Positions 13,940 through 23,125 of a stretch of 64,000 bases of DNA are shown in pieces. The notes beneath the pieces are model-generated. The model did not search any database. It was not told the origin of the DNA and saw nothing but the letters and a program-made list of their open reading frames with translations. How positions within the stretch are numbered: the stretch's first letter is position 1; every line of letters starts with the position of its first letter. The DNA is from GWE2-42-39 sp963662895 (lineage in GTDB: Bacteria; Bacteroidota; Bacteroidia; Bacteroidales; Prolixibacteraceae). The position numbers and the translations under genes are program-made. The stretch is from NCBI GenBank assembly GCA_963662895.1, contig OY759982.1:372001-436000 (forward strand). The letters run 5' to 3'.

Positions 13940-15889
13940 CTATTTATTCCATAAATCAGGAATAACTTCATGCCCCCGAGCCCTTTCCGGAGCTTGAATG
14001 ACAGGTTGTATTTCTCCCTTGTGAATTTCAAATAGTCTTTTGGCTGTTTCCATCATGGCTTCTACCTGATATTTATACGGACGATCGGTTACATCAACCA
14101 AGCCACAGTTATAGTTTTCCCCATCAAGCCCGCGCCCGGTTAAATCCTGATCGCACCACTGAAAGTATCCGGTTCCGATTAATCCCGGATGGGAATAGGC
14201 CCTTTCTGTATAATAACGATAAGCTACACCTCTTTCCTTTTGCGAGTTAACCTGCCATAACGACTGTGCCATTCCACGATCTACAGTTCCAAAATGATAT
14301 TCACCAATAATCATCGGCAGGCCGGTAATTTCCATTGCCCTGTCCATCATTTCTTTTTTCGGATACAAATCGTAACAGTTAAAGCTTAAAACATCAAAAA
14401 TATTTTTACATATTTCAAGAATGTTTTTGTCTATTTCCAGAACATTTCCAAAACGAATACCAAGGTTCAGGTGGTTCGGGTCATATTTTTCCAAAGTATT
14501 ATCTACTGTTTCAAGGAAAATACGGAACGTTTCGTGGATAAACTCGTTGCGTCGCCCGGGTGTATCTCCTTGTGCCAGAAATGCCACCAGTTTTGTTTTT
14601 ACAGGACGATCAGGGCCATCCATTATCAATTGGCAAAGTCTTTCTTCCTGTTCCAGCCATGAGGGTTCATTTCCTATAAAGTAACCAATCAACCAGGGAT
14701 TGTTTTTATAGTTTTCTACAAAGTTTTTTACAGAATTATCTACAGTTGATTGAAATTGCGGATCATAAACGTCAGATAAACCCATCAGGCCCCGGTCTAT
14801 GCCGATGCCCCGCAATGGAACAATAAACGCTTTTTTATTCATATTGTAAACATAGGGAGAAGACCAGTTGGCAATGGTATTTAAGCCCCATTTGTCCATT
14901 CGTTTAAGGACCATGTCAATGGATTTACGGAGGTAATCGTCACCATATCTTCTGTATAAATTCCATAGTCCAAATGAAGCAGAGTTTTCACGTGAGCCAG
15001 GCCTGTTGCTTTGTAGCTCTTTGGGGGGAAGTTCCTTAAACATGTTTCTTCGTTTATCAATGTTGACAGCATTGCCACCGCCTCCCGGATGCACACAGTC
15101 AACACCAACAGATAAAAACAGGTAACCCTCCGGATCGACAAACCACCAGCAGTCATCAATTTTTTCAGTTCTGAAAAAGCCAGTTCCTTTTACTTTTGCG
15201 TCAAGGTACCCTCCAAACTTTGAATACCGGTAGTCGTTTGTTGATGTAATTTCATTGTCTTCTGCGGCCCATTCACTTTTTAATTGTTCAAGCGAATGTA
15301 TTTTGTCTTCCCAGTCTCCAAGGTTCCATTGTCCGAATTCATCCACAGAAGGGATATCTTCCAGGTATTGATCTCCCGGATCATCCACAGAAAGGGAAAT
15401 TGAACGTAGCTCGATGGTTGGATTCCCAATTGGTACGCGCATTCGTATACCTATGGAGTCAACCCCGTGAAGCGGTCCTCTTTGTCCGCCCAGGTTAATC
15501 CAGCCTGTATATCGTGGCTGGTTAAATGTTGCGGCAAGATCTACTTCTGCATCCGGAAGTTCACGGTAATACTTTAAGGGTATAGCCAGTTTATTCCAGC
15601 CATTTGCAACATACGACATCACACGCAAATCATTGTAGCCCCAGTTGGTTGTAAAACCTACCTGAACCCTTTGAGACGTGGATGATTTGAATTCAAGAAC
15701 AATATAATTATATTTATCCCAATTGTGCGGGAGCCCGGGAGAAATATCCTTTATCGCAAATTTTTTCCCTGAAATTTCTTTGCTACTGTCAAATTGGATT
15801 TTGAATGTTTTTGGCGGGCTACATTGAAGGCTTACTAAAATGATCGCACTACCAAGCATCATCGTGGCATAATAAGTAATTTTTTTCAT
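13940..15889 (-). CDS. GH50-like (agarase-type) glycoside hydrolase, lipoprotein
   Basis: I start it at the ATG at 15887-15889 (MKKITYYATMMLGSAI), which gives a lipoprotein-like signal with C23 in LVSLQC. The product is 649 residues. Residues about 30-180 form a beta-rich carbohydrate-binding-like region and residues about 230-620 a TIM barrel. The likely acid/base is E408 in IGYFIGNEPSW and the likely nucleophile E530 in MIIGEYHFGTVDRGMAQ; both motifs resemble GH50 beta-agarases. It is the only enzyme of the adjacent minus-strand PUL and lies 230 bases downstream of susD, behind a hairpin. A galactan or agarose-like substrate is a family-based guess. Confidence 0.65.
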   Translation of the reverse strand: MKKITYYATMMLGSAIILVSLQCSPPKTFKIQFDSSKEISGKKFAIKDISPGLPHNWDKYNYIVLEFKSSTSQRVQVGFTTNWGYNDLRVMSYVANGWNKLAIPLKYYRELPDAEVDLAATFNQPRYTGWINLGGQRGPLHGVDSIGIRMRVPIGNPTIELRSISLSVDDPGDQYLEDIPSVDEFGQWNLGDWEDKIHSLEQLKSEWAAEDNEITSTNDYRYSKFGGYLDAKVKGTGFFRTEKIDDCWWFVDPEGYLFLSVGVDCVHPGGGGNAVNIDKRRNMFKELPPKELQSNRPGSRENSASFGLWNLYRRYGDDYLRKSIDMVLKRMDKWGLNTIANWSSPYVYNMNKKAFIVPLRGIGIDRGLMGLSDVYDPQFQSTVDNSVKNFVENYKNNPWLIGYFIGNEPSWLEQEERLCQLIMDGPDRPVKTKLVAFLAQGDTPGRRNEFIHETFRIFLETVDNTLEKYDPNHLNLGIRFGNVLEIDKNILEICKNIFDVLSFNCYDLYPKKEMMDRAMEITGLPMIIGEYHFGTVDRGMAQSLWQVNSQKERGVAYRYYTERAYSHPGLIGTGYFQWCDQDLTGRGLDGENYNCGLVDVTDRPYKYQVEAMMETAKRLFEIHKGEIQPVIQAPERARGHEVIPDLWNK

Positions 15890-15936
15890 ATGTATAGTTC
15901 TTGTTTTAATGTTCCACCTATAAATGGGGTTCATCC

Positions 15937-16062
15937 TTATATCTTTAAAATCCCTCCTCCGTTATTGGTAATCCACAGGTTCCAGTACAGGTTATCCCAG
16001 GCCTGATCCATGCATTGATTTGTAACTGGCTCCTCAGGTGTGCTGAATTGGTTTATATTGAT
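15937..16062 (-). other. Short open frame, possible remnant of a gene C-terminus
   Basis: Between susD and the GH50-like gene an open frame reads NQFSTPEEPVTNQCMDQAWD then NLYWNLWITNNGGGILKI to a TAA at 15937-15939. It starts right after a stop and has no ATG at its head. The Trp/Asn-rich ending looks like a real protein tail, so this may be the leftover of a deleted PUL gene. Confidence 0.3.
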
Positions 16063-16070
16063 TTATAATA

Positions 16071-16107
16071 AAACCCGAAGCATAACATTGCTATATACTC
16101 CGGGTTT
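16071..16107 (-). terminator. Hairpin after susD (PUL 1)
   Basis: AAACCCGAAG (16071-16080) pairs with CTCCGGGTTT (16098-16107) with one mismatch. On the minus strand it is followed by GGGTTTTATTAT. It lies 11 bases past the susD stop and would lower read-through into the hydrolase gene. Confidence 0.5.
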
Positions 16108-16118
16108 AGATTATATTC

Positions 16119-17588
16119 TTATTCCATATTCGGATTCAGTAATAAATCGTGTTCCGGAATTGGGAATGTATATTGTTCTTCCGTAATTGTACTGTTAAAC
16201 GGTTGATTATCGTCAGCATCTCTTTGGGCAAAAATATCTGCAACAATTTCCAAACGAACCATATCAAACCAGCGAACACGTTCCCCACATAATTCCCATG
16301 CACGTTCATTAACTACAGCATCAGTAAACGCGTCATTGGAAAGGCCTGAATATTCAGACAATTCAGCTCTGTTGCGAATGGCATTTACACAATCGTAAGC
16401 CAACTGGTCAGGACCAGCAGAACGGGCTTTTGCTTCAGCGTAGGTTAGTAGTGTTTGAGTATAACGCAACATTGGCATTGGCAACGAAGAATTATATGCA
16501 TAATAATTGGCTACATCCGGATTCTTCATCAGCTTTTTGTAATAAGGCCTTTTGTATTGAAGATCTTGCCAGTTTAATTCAACTCCATCTTGTGTTACAA
16601 AATCAGTAGCAAAAGTAGCCTCTTTTCTTGGCCCTTCCGGAAATTCATTATAAAATGTCAACTCAGAAAAAACAACATCCCAGCCTCCCAGTTCCCCGGG
16701 ATAAGCCCAATAACCATACATCGCGTTAGTTGTATTGCCTGCATCTTTATTACAAGGAATAACAAATTCATGTTCTTGATTGATACCTGATTTGGTTTCA
16801 TCGTTTTCGTATAATTCATCAAATGTTGTAACCAGGCCAAATCCATATTTGTCTTTATTGTCTATTACTTCTTTTGCCTTGGCTGCTGCCATTGCATATT
16901 TTGATTGGTCTTTCAAAGGCCAGCCCGCTTCCTGCAAATAAACTTCGGCAAGCAAAGCTTTTGCTGAACCTATAGATGGTCTTCCGTCTTCACGTTTTGC
17001 ATCTTCCAGCATGCTCTCAGCCATCCCTAAATCTGATTCAATTTGCTGAAAAATTGCAGCCACACTTGATTTCTCTATGCTTAGCAGTTCATCAGAGTAA
17101 TTAGCCGTTAATATAAGAGGGATCTCTCCATGGCAACGAACCAACCAGAAGTAAGAAAAAGCTCTTATGAAATATGCTTCACCTGCAATAACTCTTATCT
17201 CATCTTCATCTCCCTCTGTATTTTCATAATTTAAGATTACATTATTCGCTCCCTGGATAGCTTTATAACATCCCCAGAATACTGTTGGAGAACTAGAGTT
17301 TGTTGATTTTACCCCCAAACGGTCATATTCCTGAGTATTTCCTGTTCCCGGAGGGCAGGTTAAATCATCTCCGCCTAAAGTCATTTCGGTAGCCCACCCG
17401 TTATTAAATCCATAACTCCAGCAGTTTGCTAAACCACGATAAGCTCCTGTTAACGCAGATTCCAGTCCTGTCTGCGATGTTAAAATATCATCGCCTAAAA
17501 CTTTTCCCCGTAAATCTTCTTCTAAGAAATCAGAACAACTAGTTGAAAGAAATAGAGAAAGAGTAATTATATATATTATTTTTTTCAT
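16119..17588 (-). CDS. SusD-like outer-membrane glycan-binding lipoprotein (PUL 1)
   Basis: The 489-residue protein begins MKKIIYIITLSLFLSTSCSD, a lipoprotein signal with Cys18. It shows SusD family features: TPR-like helices around AGEAYFIRAFSYFWLVRCHG and GSAKALLAEVYLQEAG, the conserved YTQTLLTYAEAKAR, NAIRNRAELSEY, and the ERAWELCGERVRWFDMVRLE end motif. It should cap the SusC transporter and capture oligosaccharide at the cell surface. It follows susC by 24 bases. Confidence 0.95.
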   Translation of the reverse strand: MKKIIYIITLSLFLSTSCSDFLEEDLRGKVLGDDILTSQTGLESALTGAYRGLANCWSYGFNNGWATEMTLGGDDLTCPPGTGNTQEYDRLGVKSTNSSSPTVFWGCYKAIQGANNVILNYENTEGDEDEIRVIAGEAYFIRAFSYFWLVRCHGEIPLILTANYSDELLSIEKSSVAAIFQQIESDLGMAESMLEDAKREDGRPSIGSAKALLAEVYLQEAGWPLKDQSKYAMAAAKAKEVIDNKDKYGFGLVTTFDELYENDETKSGINQEHEFVIPCNKDAGNTTNAMYGYWAYPGELGGWDVVFSELTFYNEFPEGPRKEATFATDFVTQDGVELNWQDLQYKRPYYKKLMKNPDVANYYAYNSSLPMPMLRYTQTLLTYAEAKARSAGPDQLAYDCVNAIRNRAELSEYSGLSNDAFTDAVVNERAWELCGERVRWFDMVRLEIVADIFAQRDADDNQPFNSTITEEQYTFPIPEHDLLLNPNME

Positions 17589-17612
17589 AACTATTTAATG
17601 TTTTATAGTTTA

Positions 17613-20600
17613 TTAGAAAGTAAGGTCAACCCCCAACGTAAAGGTTCTTGCATTTGGATAAGAACCGTAATCAAGACTTTGATTAATATCAGAGCCACTG
17701 CCCCCAACATTACTTGACTCAGGATCAATACCTTTATAATCTGTAAATGTTAACAAGTTTGTTCCACTTACATAAATTTTTAAGTTCGAAAAGTTTCTAA
17801 CTTTGAAATTATACCCAATGCTCAAGTTTTTTAAACGCACATAACCGGCATCTTCAAGAAATATGGTTGATTGAGGATTTACTTCACTTGTTTCACTAAA
17901 TGCAGGTAAATATGTATCTTCATTTACCCCTGGAATATACCTTTCCTTAATTTCCGAAAGCGTAGCCTGCCGTGCATCTCTGGCAGCCATCAGGTGCATA
18001 CCTCTTGTATAGTTTTGTTTATCGATTCCAAACACTCCCTGAAAAAACATATTAATAACAAACTGTTTTATTTTTATCGTATTGTTCCACCCTAATGTTG
18101 TTTTAGGCAAACCACATCCAATAATCTGATAATCATCTCCGTCAATCAGATAATCTCCATTCAGATCTTCATAACGGGCATCTCCCGGAACATTCCCAAA
18201 CTTAGCAGCTTCTGCAGCTTCATCTGGTCTCCATGGCCCCATGTATTTAAGTCCCCAAAATGAGCCAAGAGGTTGACCTACTGCATAAACAAATTCAGGC
18301 TGTCCGTTAAGGCCACTTAAGTCAGGACTAGAGAAAATTTGGACCTCATCTCCCAAATCCTTCACTGTATTTTTCACTTTTGATATGTTGAAATCACTAT
18401 CCCAGGCTATGTTTCTTTTACTTATAATTTTTCCACCTAAAGTAAATTCCCATCCCTGGTTCCTGATTTTACCAACATTAGAGGTAATACTTCCACCTCC
18501 GGCATAATACGGTACCGACTGATTGAGCAATAAGTCACGCGTGTCTTTTATGAAGTAATCGAACTCAAGATTCATTCGACCATTAAAGAATCCGGCTTCC
18601 AAACCAATATCTTTTTGTTCGGTTGTTTCCCATTTTAGGTCTATGTTACCCGGATCACCAATCTGAATTCCACTTGTTTTTCCTCCTGTTGTAAAAGCAT
18701 AGTAGATATCGGTATTGTATGTTGACCATGTTGCATACGGACTAATTGCCTGGCTTCCAGTCAACCCCCAACTGGCTCTTAACTTCAATTTACTGAAAAT
18801 ATTCAGGTCTGCAATAAATGATTCGTTACCGGCATTCCATGCTAAAGCTACCGAGGGGAATGTACTGAATTTGTTTCCTTCTGCAAATTTGGAAGAACCA
18901 TCGTGCCGAATAGAAACAGAAGCCAGGTATTTGTCCATTAATGTATAATTAATACGCCCCAGATAAGACATCAGAGTCCATTTGGTATATCCCGAACTAA
19001 TACTATATGATTCAGACTGAGCCAAATTATCATACTTCAACTCTGCAAATTTTAGATTGTTTCCGGTTGCAGTGGAATAATTGTATTTATATTCCTGTGT
19101 TTCCATAACGGCAGTTGCATTAATTCTGTGAATGTCGTTAATTACTTTTGCATAAGACAACTGGGCTGTGGTTTGAACATTAACTGATTTTCCGTTTGTT
19201 ATTGATGCCCATGGACTATAATTGGAAGCATAATTTCCTGAAAATTCTTTAACCGTATTGAAAACGAGGTCTGTTCCAATCTGAACATCCAAAGAAAGTC
19301 CATCAATAAATTCATAATTTAAACCACCCACCAGATTCGCAAAAGTACGTTCGTTCCGGTTTTCAGTATCATAAACAAGTGCTAACGGGTTGGTTTTTAT
19401 CGAGCCTACAGGGTCGCTGAGTTTATAACCTCCGGCCTCATCATACGGATCAGTAGTTGGAGCCCATGCCAAAGCTTGCACTAAAGGAGTACTTGCCCCT
19501 GTTCTGACCTGCGTGTTTAGTCCAACCATTGAAGAACCATTTGCATTAAACCGAAATGATAATTTATCGTTAAACTTTGTATTAATGTTAGTATGGAAAT
19601 TTATTCTGTCGTAACCAGAATTCTCGACAATTCCTTCTTCATCAAGATAATTTACAGAAACACGATATTGAGTTTTTACAGTTCCCCCGGAAACGCTCAA
19701 CTGGTGTTGGTGGGAAAGCGCTTTCCTGAAAACAGCATCCTGATAATTAAACCCTCCGTTTTGACGATAATCCGCTATCTGGCTTTCTGTAAAATATGGA
19801 TCAAGTCCTAGTGCTTCATTTTTCTCATTTACCGTTTCGGCAAATTCTGCTGCCGATAAAACATCATATTTTTTTATAATGGAGCCCATAGAAACATCTC
19901 CCTGATAATTAACAGTTACCTTTCCATCTTTATTTCCTTTTTTAGTTGTAACCAGTATTACCCCGTTGGCTCCACGACTTCCGTATATTGCCGTAGATGC
20001 AGCATCTTTTAATACCTCGACCGATTCAATGTCATTTGGATTGAGCATATTATAATCTACACCTACAAAGCCGTCTACAACAAATAGCGGGCTGTTATCT
20101 CCGAGTACTGAATTGGCACCTCTGATTCGAATACGAACATCTCCACCGGGAGCACCTACAGTGTTAGAGATTTGTACTCCTGTTGCACGGCCCTGCAATA
20201 CCTGATCGACCCGGGTTATGTTTTGTTCTGCAAACTCCTCACTGGATACCGAAGATAATGACCCTGTAAGATCTGATTTCTTTATGGTTCCATAACCAAT
20301 AGCCACTACCTCGTCAATCCCCACAGTCTCCTCCTGCATTACCAAATCAATCGTTGTTCTTCCTACTACAGATATTTCTTGAGTCTTCATCCCCACAAAC
20401 GAAAACACCAAGGTGGCATCGCCGGGAACTTTTGTGAGTGTGTATTTTCCCTCAGCATCGGTAATAATGCCCCGGGTGGTACTTTTTATCACTACTGTAA
20501 CACCGGGCAAGGGAATGCCGGAGGAGTCGGTAACCTGACCGGTGACGGTTTTTTGCTGTGCTGCAATATTTTCAATACTTGTACCGGTATTCGAAAGAAT

Positions 20601-20945
20601 AATGATACGGTCCTTTCTCTCAAATTCAATATCAGTTCCTGTGAGCAACAATTTCAGGACATCTTCTATGTTTCTGTTTTCAACATTTATTGACACTTCT
20701 CTTGAGACATCAATAAACTTTTCGCTGTACATAAAATTGCACCCGCTCATATCCTCAATTTTGGAAAGCACTTCTTTTAACGTAGCCTTTTCCATATTAA
20801 GACTTAGTGTTTGGGAATATGACCTGGTTGCCAAAACACCAAAAACAGGAATAAGTAATAAAAAGGTTATCAGTTTCATAATCCTTAATAATTTTTTCAG
20901 GACAGGAACTTTCTGCTCCCATCCGAAACAGTAATTTTTTTTCAT
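17613..20945 (-). CDS. SusC-like TonB-dependent transporter with STN signalling domain (PUL 1)
   Basis: The 1110-residue protein has a signal region to about 45 (ending RSYSQ), an STN domain about 48-115 (LNMEKATLKEVLSKIEDMSG, FMYSEKF), a carboxypeptidase-regulatory-like beta domain about 135-205 (VTGQVTDSSGIPLPGVTVVI), the TonB-box/SusC motif VGIDEVVAIGYG, a plug with SVEVLKDAASTAIYGSRGAN, and a beta barrel ending FTLGVDLTF. It imports oligosaccharides using TonB energy. The STN domain is the part that contacts FecR and turns substrate binding into sigma-factor release. Confidence 0.95.
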   Translation of the reverse strand: MKKNYCFGWEQKVPVLKKLLRIMKLITFLLLIPVFGVLATRSYSQTLSLNMEKATLKEVLSKIEDMSGCNFMYSEKFIDVSREVSINVENRNIEDVLKLLLTGTDIEFERKDRIIILSNTGTSIENIAAQQKTVTGQVTDSSGIPLPGVTVVIKSTTRGIITDAEGKYTLTKVPGDATLVFSFVGMKTQEISVVGRTTIDLVMQEETVGIDEVVAIGYGTIKKSDLTGSLSSVSSEEFAEQNITRVDQVLQGRATGVQISNTVGAPGGDVRIRIRGANSVLGDNSPLFVVDGFVGVDYNMLNPNDIESVEVLKDAASTAIYGSRGANGVILVTTKKGNKDGKVTVNYQGDVSMGSIIKKYDVLSAAEFAETVNEKNEALGLDPYFTESQIADYRQNGGFNYQDAVFRKALSHQHQLSVSGGTVKTQYRVSVNYLDEEGIVENSGYDRINFHTNINTKFNDKLSFRFNANGSSMVGLNTQVRTGASTPLVQALAWAPTTDPYDEAGGYKLSDPVGSIKTNPLALVYDTENRNERTFANLVGGLNYEFIDGLSLDVQIGTDLVFNTVKEFSGNYASNYSPWASITNGKSVNVQTTAQLSYAKVINDIHRINATAVMETQEYKYNYSTATGNNLKFAELKYDNLAQSESYSISSGYTKWTLMSYLGRINYTLMDKYLASVSIRHDGSSKFAEGNKFSTFPSVALAWNAGNESFIADLNIFSKLKLRASWGLTGSQAISPYATWSTYNTDIYYAFTTGGKTSGIQIGDPGNIDLKWETTEQKDIGLEAGFFNGRMNLEFDYFIKDTRDLLLNQSVPYYAGGGSITSNVGKIRNQGWEFTLGGKIISKRNIAWDSDFNISKVKNTVKDLGDEVQIFSSPDLSGLNGQPEFVYAVGQPLGSFWGLKYMGPWRPDEAAEAAKFGNVPGDARYEDLNGDYLIDGDDYQIIGCGLPKTTLGWNNTIKIKQFVINMFFQGVFGIDKQNYTRGMHLMAARDARQATLSEIKERYIPGVNEDTYLPAFSETSEVNPQSTIFLEDAGYVRLKNLSIGYNFKVRNFSNLKIYVSGTNLLTFTDYKGIDPESSNVGGSGSDINQSLDYGSYPNARTFTLGVDLTF

Positions 20946-21007
20946 ACTTTTGTTTTGTTATAATTTAGAATTAACCCTGTTTGCAGCAGGGATGATTTTA
21001 CTCTCTT

Positions 21008-21033
21008 CAGGGAAATGCAGCAACATTTCCCTG
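21008..21033 (-). promoter_or_regulatory. Stem-loop between fecR and susC (PUL 1)
   Basis: CAGGGAAATG and CATTTCCCTG form a perfect 10-bp stem with a 6-base loop. No T run follows on the minus strand, so a regulatory or RNA-processing role is likelier than plain termination. Similar structures occur at the other three fecR-susC junctions. Confidence 0.6.
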
Positions 21034-21088
21034 TTGTTTTCTAATAATTAGTTTATTTCATAAGCAACTCCGTTTAAGTTAGAACTGT

Positions 21089-22162
21089 TTAGTTTTGTCT
21101 TTTTCCCAATAATATTATTTGTTTTGAAAAAGTCCCATCCGGTAATCTTTCACGAGGAAGTATTTTGTAATCAACGGGAGTTGCTTTCGTGATAAGTTCA
21201 AGAATTTGAGAAAGAGATTCATCAACAAATTTCACCGTATAAGTATAATCTTTTATTTCAGCAGAAACTTTTATTTCAGCATTGAACATGTGTCCAAGTC
21301 GTTCTGCTACTTCATTGATGCCTGAATTATCGAAAATAAGTAAGCCATCTTTCCATGCAGTATATTTTTCAATATTGCCTTTTGTTCCTGAGACAGTGCC
21401 TGTTTTAACGTTGTAATCAACATGTTGTCCGGGAACTAATGCTCCAATGGATTTTATTTTCCCGTTTTTATCAGATTTTTCCAGAACAACCTTCCCTTCA
21501 ACCAAGGTTGTAGCGACAATATCGTCATCAGGATATGTCATCACATTAAATTGTGTTCCTAATGCTTTCACATTTAAATATTTTGTTTTCACTATGAATG
21601 GATGCTTTGAATCATGGGCGACCTCGAAATAGCCTTCGCCTGTTAATGTTAGCTCCCTGTTTTTACCATTAAAATTCCCCGGATATTTTATTTTACTTCC
21701 ATTATTCAGATGGACGGTTGTCCCGTCTGTCAACTGTACAACCGTTCTTGATCCTGCCGGGGCAATAATCTCCAATGAATCAACCACGGAGTCCGCAAAA
21801 TGAGATGAGATAAAAGATGGATTCGAGAGTATATATAACAGGAAAGTCAAAACAGGTATCAGAAGAATAGCAGCGGCCCTGGTTACCCATTTTGTAATTA
21901 AATGAACACGTTCTTTTGGGCTGCTTCCGGATTTTAATGAGCTCTTAATATTTATTTTATGGTGAATTTTATCTAATATCTGATTAAACCGTTCATTATG
22001 GCTTTCGGATTGTTCTTTTTTGATAAATGATTTCCAGTCATTATAAGCATAATTCTTACTTTTCTCTGATAAAGCTCCCTTGCCGATCCATTGGATAATC
22101 TTTTTCAATTCCTCATGACTACAGCGATTATCCAGAAATTTTAAAAGTAATTCCCTGGTCAT
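21089..22162 (-). CDS. FecR-family anti-sigma factor (PUL 1)
   Basis: The 357-residue inner-membrane protein has a cytoplasmic helical N-terminus (about 1-85), one membrane span at about 93-112 (AAAILLIPVLTFLLYIL), and a periplasmic FecR domain (APAGSRTVVQLTDGTTVHLN, GEGYFEVAHDSKHPF, TQFNVMTYPDDD). The C-terminal DUF4974-like region (LLIFDNSGINEVAERLGHMF, VDYKILPRE) contacts the STN domain of SusC. It is expected to hold the sigma factor encoded upstream inactive until signalled. Confidence 0.93.
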   Translation of the reverse strand: MTRELLLKFLDNRCSHEELKKIIQWIGKGALSEKSKNYAYNDWKSFIKKEQSESHNERFNQILDKIHHKINIKSSLKSGSSPKERVHLITKWVTRAAAILLIPVLTFLLYILSNPSFISSHFADSVVDSLEIIAPAGSRTVVQLTDGTTVHLNNGSKIKYPGNFNGKNRELTLTGEGYFEVAHDSKHPFIVKTKYLNVKALGTQFNVMTYPDDDIVATTLVEGKVVLEKSDKNGKIKSIGALVPGQHVDYNVKTGTVSGTKGNIEKYTAWKDGLLIFDNSGINEVAERLGHMFNAEIKVSAEIKDYTYTVKFVDESLSQILELITKATPVDYKILPRERLPDGTFSKQIILLGKRQN

Positions 22163-22301
22163 TTTTTAATTTATATTCCTGAATACTTTATTATACTCAT
22201 AAAAATCTGATATTCCTCAAACTCTTTCTGGTTTTTCGATCATTCGCTATGTTATACGCTCAACTAACAATACAGGACTATGAAGATTTTGATTTTTTTA
22301 T

Positions 22302-22886
22302 CTATAGGAATAAACAGATAAACAAAGCATTGACAATTAACCTATTGTCGATATTCGATTTTAAAAAACTGAGGACAGAAACGATATGATTTTTTACGGT
22401 ATTAACAGAAATCCCTAATTTTTTTGCAATTTCTTCATGCGTTAATCCTTCTTCCCGGCTTAAAAGAAATATTTCTTTTTGGCGGGGGGTAAGCTCATTC
22501 AGCAAAGATTGCATTTTATTATTTAATTCGTTGAAGTAGATTTCATCTGTTAATTCAACTGAAGTTTCTTCTGTCTGTACAGAATATAAGTATTCAAGAT
22601 ATTTTTTTTCGTGTACTTTTTTACGTAAAAGGCTTATGGCTGAATTGTAGGTAATCGTAAAAAGATATGATTCAAAAGAAGCGTAGATATTAATTTTTTT
22701 CCTGTTTTCCCATATTTTAATAAATACTTCCTGAACAATTTCTTCAGCATCCTCTTCCTGCTTTACATACCGAATTACAAAGGCATATAATCTCTTGCAA
22801 TATTTTTCATATATAGCATCAAATGCTACCATATTTCCTTCTTTAAGAAGAAGCAGTATTTCTTTATTTGTCTTTGCGTTTTTCAA
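22302..22886 (-). CDS. ECF RNA polymerase sigma factor (PUL 1)
   Basis: The 194-residue protein has sigma region 2 (FDAIYEKYCKRLYAFVIRYV, EDAEEIVQEVFIKIWENRKK) and region 4 (LNELTPRQKEIFLLSREEGL, THEEIAKKLGISVNTVKNHI). It matches the Bacteroidota sigma/FecR family and should drive its own susCD operon. Like its three relatives in this window it ends in a hydrophobic tail (NRLIVNALFICLFL). A good TAnnTTTG promoter lies 27 bases upstream. Confidence 0.93.
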   Translation of the reverse strand: MKNAKTNKEILLLLKEGNMVAFDAIYEKYCKRLYAFVIRYVKQEEDAEEIVQEVFIKIWENRKKINIYASFESYLFTITYNSAISLLRKKVHEKKYLEYLYSVQTEETSVELTDEIYFNELNNKMQSLLNELTPRQKEIFLLSREEGLTHEEIAKKLGISVNTVKNHIVSVLSFLKSNIDNRLIVNALFICLFL

Positions 22887-22912
22887 AGGATCAACTTGTA
22901 ATCTGTAATCTG

Positions 22913-22942
22913 CAAAGATATGTTTTTTGAGATTTATTCATA
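22913..22942 (-). promoter_or_regulatory. Bacteroidota-type promoter for the PUL 1 sigma gene
   Basis: On the minus strand TATG, an 18-base spacer, and TATCTTTG match the TTTG / TAnnTTTG consensus with one mismatch in the upstream box. It is well placed for a start of transcription about 20 bases before the sigma ATG. Confidence 0.5.
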
Positions 22943-22958
22943 TTCGGGTAATTTTACA

Positions 22959-23060
22959 GGTGTACGACAAAATCCACGAAATCCCAAAAATAACTTCTTC
23001 CCTGTTCTATCCCTGACCACAAGGGGAGCCAGGAAAGAGTAGCTTTCCGGAAAGGGACAT
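22959..23060. repeat. Intergenic repeat, copy 2 of the GTGTACG element
   Basis: GGTGTACGACAAAATCCACG followed by AAATCCCAAAAATAACTT matches the left arm of the 10251-10415 repeat. The right half differs: CCCTGTTCTATCC, then AAGGGGAGCCAGG. Confidence 0.6.
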
Positions 23061-23125
23061 TGTTGACAGGAATTTCATACGTCCGTTTTTATATCTATTT
23101 TTATCTCCTCATTTTAACAAGGGCA

